Shown here: positions 19,025 through 28,800 of the stretch, piece after piece
How positions within the stretch are numbered: the first letter of the stretch is position 1
How the letters are laid out: each line of letters begins with the position of its first letter
Assembly (NCBI GenBank): GCA_039105265.1
Contig: JAPFFF010000009.1
Location: 3,038,001 to 3,102,000, forward strand
Origin: Tritrichomonas musculus
Lineage: Eukaryota > Parabasalia > Tritrichomonadida > Tritrichomonadidae
Direction of reading: 5' to 3'
Length of the DNA: 64,000 bases
Made by a program: the position numbers and the translations under genes
The notes under the pieces: model-generated
Told to the model about the DNA's origin: nothing
Seen by the model: the letters and a program-made list of their open reading frames with translations, nothing else
The model's database searches: none

Positions 19025-19956
19025 GTTTATTAATAAAACTGTCCAATATGCTCAAGATTGAAAGAAATTCTATCAAAAGGGGACAGAAGCCCACAAATAT
19101 CTTTTAAATCAAAATGTTAATATTTATTTTGAATGTTATGAACATTAAGAAAAGTCTATTTTTAACTTTTATTTATATTTGATAGGACCATTATTATTCA
19201 AAACATATTTGGTTTGATAAATTCTAAGATGACCAAATTAGTTTTGAAAAAAAATCATAATATAAAAATTCATTAAAGATAAAAGAAAAATCACTTATTT
19301 ATTAATTTCAAAAAGCAAAATTTGGTATTAATTGCAAATAATTCTCTATTTAAAAAATATTTTTATAAATCATAAGGATATATCCATATTCTTAATAAAA
19401 GTTTTTACAACTTTTTGAAAAGAATTATTTTTGATTTGTTAAGAATGAATATCGAAAAGAAGTAAAACAACTTTATATGACGTTCTAATATGCTTATAAA
19501 AAGATTTGTTGAGATGGATCACACTATCCTATAAGATTTTAATTCGACATTTTTTCACAAAAAATTCAAAGTTTTACAATTTTTTTGAATTGATAATAAC
19601 GGTCTACTGCCCATCAAAAATAACAAGATATTCTTCAAAAAGTCAAACTTGGCTATTCACCTCACTGGACAGGGAAACCCAGGTAGGAGGCTTTCCAGTG
19701 ATAGGAGTTTTCCCAATCCACTATTTTCTTTAAAAATCTGTATTTTTCAATAAAAAATAGTTGTAAACGGAAAATAAATTTTCATATATAAAAATTTTGA
19801 ATAAATTGAGAAAAAAAGATTTTATTTGAAAGGTTATAAATTCTCAAATTCCTCACTTAAATTTTTTAAACTCCAAAAAATATGACTGTAAAATTTTTTG
19901 GGTATTCAACGATAAAAAGTTTATTACAATAAAATTAAAGCTGTATATAATATCAT
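19025..19956. other. Intergenic stretch with a small GC-rich, hairpin-capable island
   Basis: Mostly AT-rich. Between about 19600 and 19730 the base composition rises clearly, and TCACTGGA (19660s) can pair with TCCAGTGA (19690s) around CAGGGAAACCCAGG. A short frame crosses it but has no recognisable protein. A structured RNA or a transposon scrap are both possible. Confidence 0.35.
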
Positions 19957-20484
19957 CTAATAACGCTTAGGATCAATAATCAGACCATTTTCATCTTCAA
20001 GAACTATTGTTTTGAGATGAGGTTGTAAATCAACATAATTTTCATCATACCATTTAATAAGCACTTCTTTTCTTCTTTTGGCTTCTCTGTCAACTTTTAA
20101 TGGAAAATTACGCTGGCTATGATTAACTTCATAACATAAAACTTCAGCTATGCTGAGAAGTTCTGTTTGATTTAAGTTTGGTCCAAATCGATCACATATA
20201 TCTTTCCATGCTGCGCTCTCATTAAGAGAGAATCCTCGTAAACGTTCGTCAATTTTTTTTCGTTCTGATTCGTTTTGATTTCTTGGATATTCAGCTAATG
20301 AAGATGATGACTGCGCTGACGAAGGGTCTAATTGAGCTTGATTTCTATCTGGATATTTTAAAACATTTAACAATTTGATTAACTTTTCTTTTAACAGGTT
20401 TGTATCATCGGGATATTTAATAGAGATTTCTTTAATGCTATTTAAGGCTTTATTTATTTTATCGTTTTGTTGATCTGAGCTCAT
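19957..20484 (-). CDS. Hypothetical protein, 175 residues, lineage-specific
   Basis: An ATG start at 20484 gives a complete frame with a sensible soluble protein: a helical N-terminus (about 1-50), a Ser/Gln/Asn-rich linker (about 52-75), then a compact C-terminal region of about 100 residues with the feel of a small helical domain (ESAAWKDICDRFG, NQTELLSIAEVLCYEVNHSQ, EAKRRKEVLIKWYDENY). There is no signal peptide, membrane segment or known motif. Codon use and the long uninterrupted frame, set against the surrounding transposon debris, support a real gene. Function is unknown. Confidence 0.6.
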   Translation of the reverse strand: MSSDQQNDKINKALNSIKEISIKYPDDTNLLKEKLIKLLNVLKYPDRNQAQLDPSSAQSSSSLAEYPRNQNESERKKIDERLRGFSLNESAAWKDICDRFGPNLNQTELLSIAEVLCYEVNHSQRNFPLKVDREAKRRKEVLIKWYDENYVDLQPHLKTIVLEDENGLIIDPKRY

Positions 20485-21307
20485 TTTTGAACTTGTTTGT
20501 ATTTTTAAAACTTATATTTTTGACTATTGATTTTTTCAAAGCTTATATGGTTATTTAAATTGAAATTATTTATGTTATTTATTTGAAATAAAAATTTAAA
20601 AACGGTCAAGTTAACAAATTTAGTGAAGTTAGAATATTTCAATTTTTTTCAAAATTTGCGATTTTGGTTACAATTAAATATATTATTATTTTAAAAAATT
20701 ATGTTTTTCAAATTTGAAGTCGAAATCACCAAAATGTTTTCTAAAATAATACAATTTCATTATCAAACATAAATTAAAACTTTAAATTTAAAAGTATATA
20801 ATTTTGATGACAGGAAATCAAAATTTCTAATACAACAATACTTCATTCATAATTCATGAATCATGATCAATTTCTTTGATGATTTTTCTTTTTAGAATAT
20901 AAAAAAACTCGTTTTTTTATAAATTTTCAAAATTTTTTGAAATGATTAATGGGAACGGCCTCTCAATTTTTTTAATTGTTTATTGAATAATTATCTCATA
21001 AGATAGTAAATATTTTTATTATATAATTTAATTATTAAATTATATTTTATATGTTATTTTTCAAAAAATTGAAAATAAAGATCAAAAGGTACATTAATAT
21101 TTAAATTAAAAAAGATTAGTTTTGATCAACATAGATAATTTGGAATTTTAATTCATAAATGATATATATATTTAGGAATATTGATGCCAACTTATTCACG
21201 TCTCATTATTAATAAATTGAATGTAGGGATTTTTTGAAATAAGTAAAAATATAAGTTATTTTAGAAAAAGTTAAACTTTTTGAAAATAATTAAACTTTTT
21301 CTTTGTA
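20485..21307. other. AT-rich spacer upstream of the 175-residue gene
   Basis: Very AT-rich, with many short T and A runs and no credible coding frame or RNA. It should include the promoter of the minus-strand gene at 20484. It ends at the TIR of the next element. Confidence 0.4.
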
Positions 21308-24001
21308 TACAGTAAGGTTTCAAAATTGGAAAACGTTTCAAAATAGGAAAATCGACTTTTTGAGAAAAAAATTTTCATTAATAAAAATGAAAGAAATAAA
21401 GAAATAGAGAGAAAATCTTGTTTAAACCTACCATTTTAAGAAATAATATTTCCATGATTAAGTTTACCACACAGCTGTTTGCGACATTATATTCATCAAA
21501 TAGTGCTTTCCTATCTCTATTTGAAAAAATGAGCATCATTCAAAAAGTGGATTTTCAATTTTTGCAACGCTATAAAGGAAAATCCAAATTTGAATTAAAT
21601 TCGTTATTTTGACTTTTATTTTAAATTCATTTTAATCGTTTTCTATGAAAAAGTAGATTTTCCTCTTTTGAGACGAAGAGTAGGTCAACTGAACTTTTTC
21701 AATATTTTTTTTATTTCCAATTAATTCAAAATATCTCAATCTTAATGTTGTTTTATGTAAATATAATTTATTTTAAATATTAATATATAGTTATATTTAA
21801 TATTAAAATAATAAAAAAATATAATTATTATTTTTTAATTATTTTTCGAATTATATAGAGATAGATAAATATATTGACAGAATAATTTAAAATAATATTA
21901 TATTATATTATATATAACATAAAACTGTGCATCGATGTTTTATTTAATTGTTAAAAAAAACTTAAATATTTGATATATATATAAAATATCATAAAATAAA
22001 ATTCAATGCTGTTTATTTTATAATTAATCAAAAGTTAATTTATATGATTTTTTTGAGAAGTGTAAATATATGAAAAAAAAATAATTATTTTATAAACAGA
22101 CCATATTAAGGTTGAACAAAAGCAGTATATTTTATCATATTATAATATAATAAAATATATGATGATAAAAAATTTATTTACTAAATATAATGGTAAAATT
22201 GACGTATGATATAAAAATAAACTAATTTTTCTTTTTGAATGAAAATTTTACAATTTGATAAGTTTAGAAAAAAAATGATGTTTTGTATAAATATTATAGC
22301 AAATATGAGGAAAATCCAATTTAAAATATAAGATATATTTTTTAGTTAATTTATTAAATTGAATTTATTTTTTATGAAATATTTGAATCATCAGAAAATT
22401 GAGATCAATTCTATGAAATTATTATATGCTTCAGAATATTGAGCATTTTTTTAAGAAATAATTGTGAGATTGTAAGATATAAACAATTGTAAAATTGTGA
22501 GAAAATAAAGATTTCTGAAAAGTAAAAATATGTAAAGTATTCAAAGAAAAAATCTATCCAAAATAAAGTCCCCAGCGTCGGAATTTTTGATTTTTTAAAA
22601 TAAATCTTTTTAAAATCAAAAAATATGGCCAATTTTTCAAATTTTAACTCAGGTTGAAAAGATTAGCTGAGTGATTATTTATGAAATTATCTCTACTTTT
22701 AGCAAGATATACAATAATTTAAATATATTATATAATGATATTATTAATTTTATGAATATTTAATAAAAAAAATTAAAATTTATAATGATATATTTCGCAA
22801 AATATGTATTTTCGTTGTCACTTTTTGAATACTACAAAATTGAATGAATACCTTAATAAGGCCTTTATAAACATTAAGAAAAATTGAAAATATCATACAA
22901 TATATTTGTTAATAAAAAAAAAAACAATGCTTAAAGCATTTTCATTTTATAAAAAGTCCTCATTTTTTTGCTTTAAAGGTATTGTATTAAATTCGTGTTT
23001 TATAAACAAAAAATACTAATTATACTAAATATCTTCATTAATCTGTTGATAAATTTTTGTTTTTATTTGTTTATGAATATTCCTCTCAAAATTAAAATTA
23101 TTTATTTCAAATTTTCAAGAGAGCTTTATTGTAATTTCAAATTAATTTATATAAAAACTGGCCCAAATTTTTATAACTATATATAATTATTGTATTATAT
23201 AAATGGTATTAATTTCCTTAAAATTGTGGCTAATAGTTTTGACTGATAAATTTTAAGAAAAAAATAGTTTTTTTTTTTAAAACCTTTCATAACATCATAC
23301 AATTTAATCAATGTATTACTTCAATTATTTCAAATAAGATATTGAAAATCTTTAGATAATATTAACGAAAATGTTAAAATCCAATTTTTAAAAAACTGGC
23401 CTAAATTTTTTGCGCAATATTATAATACTATTTGGAAAACATGTAGTAAATTGATATGGACAATTTATATTTGGATTTGACTGCTGAATTTTTAGAAAAA
23501 TGTATTTTTTTTATTAATAATGTGTTTACTTTATTTTAAACAACGTTAAATCAAAAAAGTCTCTTTCAGTCAAATAGTTATCAGATAACTAGCATAAAAA
23601 TCAAAGATTATTGACTTTACTCTTGTTTATTCAGTATTTCAAATTAATATGTAAAATTTTGTAATATTTTTAAAAATCCTATTTTTTATATAATTAAACA
23701 TAAATTTATTATTTTAAAACTAATAATTTTCATTAATATCATTTTTTTTTAAAGATATTAAAATCAAAATCTCTTTAATTCAATTTTAAATATTATCAAC
23801 TCAATTCAATTTATAAAATCATTATATCTCAAAAAATAATACACAAATTAAAAATGTTTAAGATTTTATAAAAAATTTATAGTTTATATAATATTTACAA
23901 TCATAAAAAAATATCATAATGCTATATATAAGTTTTTTTATCAGGACGGTTTAGTTGACCTACTCTTTTGAGACGTTTTTGAATTTTACAACCTTACTGT
24001 A
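21308..24001. mobile_element. ~2.7-kb derelict Tc1/mariner-like inverted-repeat element, host of a nested MITE
   Basis: The left end TACAGTAAGGTTTCAAAATT is mirrored at the right end by AATTTTACAACCTTACTGTA (23982-24001). The similarity continues inward (AAAACGTTTCAAAA against AAAACGTCTCAAAA), and GAGTAGGTCAACT near 21681 pairs with AGTTGACCTACTC near 23953. The ends begin with TACAGT, as in many Tc1/mariner elements, and fit a TA target duplication. A second internal inverted pair on the left (about 21335-21365 against 21641-21675) suggests a small fold-back inside the left arm. There is no transposase frame; the interior is AT-rich debris plus the 767-bp MITE at 22098. The superfamily is inferred. 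Confidence 0.55.
22098..22864. mobile_element. 767-bp MITE, copy A
   Basis: It is flanked by the 8-bp target duplication TTATAAAC (22090-22097 and 22865-22872). Terminal inverted repeats are AGACCATATTAAGG and AGGCCTTATTAAGG. By eye the whole 767 bp matches copy B at 53868-54634 base for base at a constant offset of 31770, so transposition is recent. It has no coding capacity: the 73-codon frame inside is AT-rich and low in complexity. An 8-bp duplication fits hAT-type or MULE-type transposases acting in trans. Confidence 0.9.
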
Positions 24002-25969
24002 TTTTGATAACGTAATTGATCAAAATCTCATAATATATAAATATACATGCTAATATTTAATAATTAGAATAAATATTGTATTAATATATTACTGCAATTA
24101 TATATAAAATTAATATTCAATTAAACATATATTTTCTTTAAAATTTCCAAGATAATACATTTTTTATATTTAATTCAATAAATTGTTTATTCACCCAAAG
24201 AAATACATTTTTATCTTAAATATTTAATAATTTTATTCTTATATTTTTGTTAGAATTAATTTTTAAGATGATAAATGTTTTTTAAATTATAATTTTGAAA
24301 GTATTCTTGAATCATGATTATTAATTATTCAATAAAATCAAACATGAAATTAAATATTACTTTTTTGGAATATAGCTGTATTTGATTGCATATATTTAAT
24401 ATTTAAACTTTAATAAAAAATATTTTTATCAAGATAATTAGCAATATTTCTCAAATCAGAATTCAAAAAAAAATAATCATTGAAAAAGATATATATTTTG
24501 TGAGAAATAAAATTTTAAAAGCTATATGACCACTTCCACTTTTTGTCCATATTTTCATATTCTCCGAAACGTGATAAAATAAAATAATTAATAATAAAAA
24601 ACTTATAATATTAATAATTGGTTTATAAAACGTATAATTTATCATTTTTTCTTGTAGAGGTCGGTAAATGTAAATCATCATTCAATCACATTATAAATTT
24701 TGATTGTTAAAATGCATAATTTTGGTATGTTGGAATAGCACATTATATATTTTTGACTTTAATTTTAACCACAAAGGCCGATATTAGAATTGAAATATCT
24801 TCCATCTTGTTTGTTTTTGGGAAGAATGGTTGTCAGGTCACAGCAAAGGCGTGTAAAAATATCATATTGCAATTATAAGGTCATAATTGCATATAAATTG
24901 GGATATCTCGCACTTTGTTCTAAAATTATACATTCATAAATTTACATATAAACGGTATTTTCAGAAAAAGTTAAACTTTTTTTTTGGACAAAAAGTGGAA
25001 GAATAGAAATCTATCTAAAAAAAAGACAAATAAATTGAGAGATTTTTGAAAAATCTGGATTCTTCTAGGTAATAAAAAAGATATTTTCAGTTATGCCTTG
25101 TTCTAATAAACTTATATTTTAATATTGATTCATTGAATTATAAAAATAAAATCAAATTAATCATAATTATATTTTTAAAATCCTAAGATAAAAATAAAAT
25201 CAAAATCTTCAAATACGTTAGTCTCATCACTTTTTGAAATATAAATTTGTTTTCACACAATTTTTATTTTTCTCCCTTATGTCTTAAAAAATATTGCAGT
25301 CATAATAATTATAGTTTTTATTAAAACTTTTTACAAATGGTATTTTTGGCCAATTTCACTTTCTTTACCAATAATTATTTATTGAATAATTTATTTAATT
25401 TATATTCAATTTTTTCAACATCAAAATACGTTTATAAACGTACATCTTTTATACAACGTTTTTTTTATAAAAAATTATAGTAATCAACATGATTTTAATA
25501 TTCAAATTGCAAATAAAAAGACATCATTTTATATTAATCATTTTGAAGAGTTATTTTTTTTTTGATAACGTCCACATAGCACAATATTGTGAATGATAAT
25601 TTGAAAATTCAAATATTCTGAATTTTCATTTAATCAAATCATTTGATATTTTTTATTAATTCTTGAAAAAATTATTTTTTAAAATTAAAATTAAATGAAT
25701 GATGTATGATAAACAATAAATATCATAAAAATAATTATTTTGTTAATCTATTTAAAAGGATATTAGTGAATCAATGCAGGCCTCTGAAAATTCCACAATT
25801 CAAATATGATTTTTTTTATTTCCTTCTAAAATTAAATCAAGATATTTTTTTAAACTACATATAAATTCTTCTTTTTTCTTGATTTCATGACTAATTTGAT
25901 ATATTTGTCATTTGATAAATGCGTTTAATAAAATAATAACCGTTAATTTTCATTTCACATATATCCTCA
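24002..25969. other. ~2-kb AT-rich intergenic region with minor inverted repeats
   Basis: No gene is recognised. CTTCCACTTTTTGTCC near 24533 is the reverse complement of a segment near 24990 (GGACAAAAAGTGGAAG), suggesting another small decayed inverted-repeat element of about 470 bp. Near 24650 the words ATCATTTTTTCTTGTAGAGG and TCGG resemble the left terminus of the element that starts at 50873. The last ~100 bp (TTTCACATATATCCTCA before the ATG) probably hold the promoter of the C2 gene. The TCA close to the start is suggestive of a trichomonad initiator. Confidence 0.4.
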
Positions 25970-27010
25970 ATGACTGAGGTTCCTTTACACGTAACAATTG
26001 TAGGTGCTACAGGTCTTCGCGCAATGGACGCTAATGGCACTTCAGATCCTTATGTTAAACTTTATTTAAAGTCGAATGAAGAACAAATATTAAATACTGA
26101 AGTTAAAGAAAACGAACTTAACCCAGTATGGAATGCCGAATTTGACTTAGTTACTCATGATCCAGAAAATGATGAACTTCGTGTTTGCTTATATGACAAA
26201 GATATTCTCAGAGATGATAGAATGATTGATGAAATTCAAATTCCAATCAATGAAATCATTGCAGCTGCACCAAATGATTATGTTTTTGATAAGGATGTTG
26301 TAAAAACTGATGACAAAAACTCTGAAAAAGTCACACCATCTGGAAGAGTCAACTTCACTGTTAAAGCAACTGTTCCACAAACTGAAGTTAAACAACGCGA
26401 TGCTAACGTTGAAGGTGAAAAGGACTGCGTTTTTGATTGGGGAAGCTATGGATCTACATATTCAACAGATTTCACTGGATATACAACAGGCGAATTTGAA
26501 TCATTAGGCGAATTAACACCTTCCAATGAAACTATCCATCATCACAGCGAACCACATTTCTCTGACAAAGAAGTAAAACCCAAATCATTATACTCAGTTC
26601 ATGGAACACTCCATGGCTTTACTGGTCTTATCAACCCTGATGAGGGAGAATCAGATATCTATGCAACACTCCAATTATACGGAAAATCCGCAATCGATAA
26701 AGGAAAGAAAACACCTATCAGAACAACAATTGTTCGTGGCAATTTAAATCCAGAATACAACTATGAATTTAATTTTGATGAAGCTAAGAAGGGAGACACA
26801 TTAGTCATTCAAGCAATTCAAAATCACAATGGCCTTAAAGATGTTGTTATTGGTGTTGCAAAAGTTGAAATCAAGAATGCAGAAGGTGAAAAAGAATATG
26901 ACCTTGTTCGTCCCAAGAACTTCGAAATAAAAGGCAATTTCCCAAGCTTTGGAAAAGTACGTTTAACACTTCAAACCGAAAAGACAGAAAACTTTGCTGC
27001 TAATATCTAA
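25970..27010 (+). CDS. Tandem C2-domain protein
   Basis: The protein has 346 residues and begins at ATG within 25970 (MTEVPLHVTIVGATGL). C2 domain 1 spans about residues 4-130: it has the first acidic loop (LRAMDANGTSDPYVKL), the strand NPVWNAEF and the second acidic loop (LYDKDILRDDRM), so it should bind calcium and acidic phospholipids. A linker of about 70 residues follows. C2 domain 2 lies at about 203-340 and keeps the fold (NPEYNYEFNFDEA, GDTLVIQAIQN) but has fewer loop acids, so it may not bind calcium. There is no membrane segment or signal peptide. Such small soluble double-C2 proteins are abundant in trichomonads and are thought to act in calcium-dependent membrane contact. The gene has a better codon bias than its surroundings, suggesting good expression. 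Confidence 0.88.
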   Translation: MTEVPLHVTIVGATGLRAMDANGTSDPYVKLYLKSNEEQILNTEVKENELNPVWNAEFDLVTHDPENDELRVCLYDKDILRDDRMIDEIQIPINEIIAAAPNDYVFDKDVVKTDDKNSEKVTPSGRVNFTVKATVPQTEVKQRDANVEGEKDCVFDWGSYGSTYSTDFTGYTTGEFESLGELTPSNETIHHHSEPHFSDKEVKPKSLYSVHGTLHGFTGLINPDEGESDIYATLQLYGKSAIDKGKKTPIRTTIVRGNLNPEYNYEFNFDEAKKGDTLVIQAIQNHNGLKDVVIGVAKVEIKNAEGEKEYDLVRPKNFEIKGNFPSFGKVRLTLQTEKTENFAANI

Positions 27011-27188
27011 ATTTAAAAGTTAATTTTATTCCAAATTAAATGAAAGTTTCCAATTTTCAAAAATCTTTTTTTTTTTTTTTTTAAAAATTAAACATATTTA
27101 ACTGCAATTATTTTTATGTTTTAGATTAACATATTTATAAAAATGGAGCGGAACAGGAGATTTGCTAAATCAGCACATCTCTAACACT

Positions 27189-28358
27189 TTAATCAGAAGT
27201 TCGAACAAGTTCACTTAGTTTCCATAATGCTAGTGTACAATGAAATTCCGGATCATACCTCCTTGAATCATTTGCCTTTAATATTGCAATAGATAGTTTT
27301 TCAAGAGCGATTTTGAAGTCAGTAATTCTGGGCGCTTTTGTAATATTATTAACAATACCAAGAGCCCAAGATGAAAGCATATTTGAAAGAATCTTTAATT
27401 CACGAATATCTTCTTCCAAAACAGACTGTGCAATTGCTATAGAAGCGCTAAAAATTTGTGCAAATTCGAACAAATTTGTTAATTGAAGAAGCCATCTTTT
27501 CCTGACATTTCCCAATGCCAGCTCAACGTCGTTAACTATCGCCAATGATGCAGATGGTATATCACTAGGATCACCTGTATCAAGGAATTTTCTGACAGCA
27601 ACAAGAAATTCTCTTCTATCAACTTGGAAGATATCAGCTCCTTTTGCAATAAGTGTTGAAATTGATGCAGCTAGACGTCTGTAGTATTCAAAGGAATTTG
27701 GGCCAGTGTGGGGTTCAATCACTGTTTTCAAACACTGTGACCAAAGAGATACACAGAATGCAACAAATTCGAACCAAAGAACTTCGAAAGCTTCTGTCCA
27801 ATTTTCTTGGTCAATTTGGGGAAATCTCATTCTAAATTCAACAGCAATTGCTATTTGAAGAGGCTGCGAGATATCAGACGATGAAGAAAGAAAAAGAATT
27901 CTTTTTCTCGCTTGGGCTTCAACAAATTGTTTAAATTTATCTATGTTGACCTGCGTTTGAGCTTCTGATGCAAATTGAATAACATCGTTGAAGCTGACAA
28001 TAGACACTAAAGTACTAGATGCTTCATTAGATTTTCTTCCTTCAATTTGATTGAATGCATTATTAATTACATCAAATCGGTCAAATTTAATCAAAAATTC
28101 AACGTTTTGTGGCGTCCCTTGCGCTGAATGCGTGTATGTAAAATGTATCAGACCATCTGCATCTTGTTCAACTCGTCCATCTGTAATAGCAAATGAATGG
28201 AAACATTTAGACCAATCATCTGCATAAACTTCACAGTCATTTTGCCCGAGAGCAAGTTTCACTGGTATTTCTTGAAGTTTTACATTTGGTTTTCGAATAC
28301 AAAGTGTAACCGAAAGGATTTGTCGCCCAAAAATACGAGGTATTTTCCCAGCTTTCAT
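27189..28358 (-). CDS. Hypothetical protein, 389 residues, helical
   Basis: The start is taken at the ATG at 28358 (MKAGKIPRIFGRQ); the few codons upstream carry no ATG. The N-terminal ~110 residues read as beta-rich (ILSVTLCIRKP, LIHFTYTHSAQG, VEFLIKFDRF), possibly a C2-like or immunoglobulin-like sandwich. The remaining ~270 residues are amphipathic helices with many F, L and W residues (EAFEVLWFEFVAFCVSLWSQ). There are no catalytic motifs, signal peptide or membrane segment. I do not recognise the family. It is convergent with the C2 gene at a distance of 178 bp. Confidence 0.65.
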   Translation of the reverse strand: MKAGKIPRIFGRQILSVTLCIRKPNVKLQEIPVKLALGQNDCEVYADDWSKCFHSFAITDGRVEQDADGLIHFTYTHSAQGTPQNVEFLIKFDRFDVINNAFNQIEGRKSNEASSTLVSIVSFNDVIQFASEAQTQVNIDKFKQFVEAQARKRILFLSSSSDISQPLQIAIAVEFRMRFPQIDQENWTEAFEVLWFEFVAFCVSLWSQCLKTVIEPHTGPNSFEYYRRLAASISTLIAKGADIFQVDRREFLVAVRKFLDTGDPSDIPSASLAIVNDVELALGNVRKRWLLQLTNLFEFAQIFSASIAIAQSVLEEDIRELKILSNMLSSWALGIVNNITKAPRITDFKIALEKLSIAILKANDSRRYDPEFHCTLALWKLSELVRTSD

Positions 28359-28800
28359 TATTGTATTTTTTTTCAAATAAAACAAAAAGTTTCAATTATT
28401 CTTTTGAAAATAAAATTTGTTTTTAATTTTTTATACCTATATTATAAAATATATGATTTATCAATGTTAACTTAAGATAAAGGGAATTCAGAATTTTTGA
28501 CGATTTTTAAGCAAATATAATTTATATTTTTTTTAATTTCATGCTCTTTATGATTTACTGCATCATCATGCTATCTTAATTCCATAACAAACTTTGTTCT
28601 GATAAAGAAAGGCTCTATCTTTTAAATTCATTCAAAGAATTTTGATATTTTGATGAATAATAGTAAAAATTGAATAAAAAAAGTTTTAAAATGTATTCAA
28701 AAAGTTAAAAAGTTTCAAAAAGTGGTGTAGAAAAATACGATTCCCCAATTTTTTTGATTAAACATGTTATAGAAAAAGTTGAATATCGTTCTTTAAGAGA
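28359..28800. promoter_or_regulatory. Shared upstream region of two divergent genes, containing a MITE scrap
   Basis: This 442-bp gap separates the divergent starts at 28358 (-) and 28801 (+), so both promoters should lie here. From about 28650 to 28760 it carries, in inverted orientation, a segment of the 13775-14479 element (shared words GGTGTAGAAAAATACGATTC and CACTTTTTGAAA on the opposite strand). GAAAAAGTTGAA sits about 25 bp before the plus-strand ATG. Confidence 0.5.

Noticed and set aside
22411-22632. 73-codon open frame, identical in both 767-bp MITE copies
   Set aside because: It consists of F/Y/K/I-rich translation of AT-rich DNA. Identity between the copies follows from the recent duplication of the MITE, not from selection on a protein.
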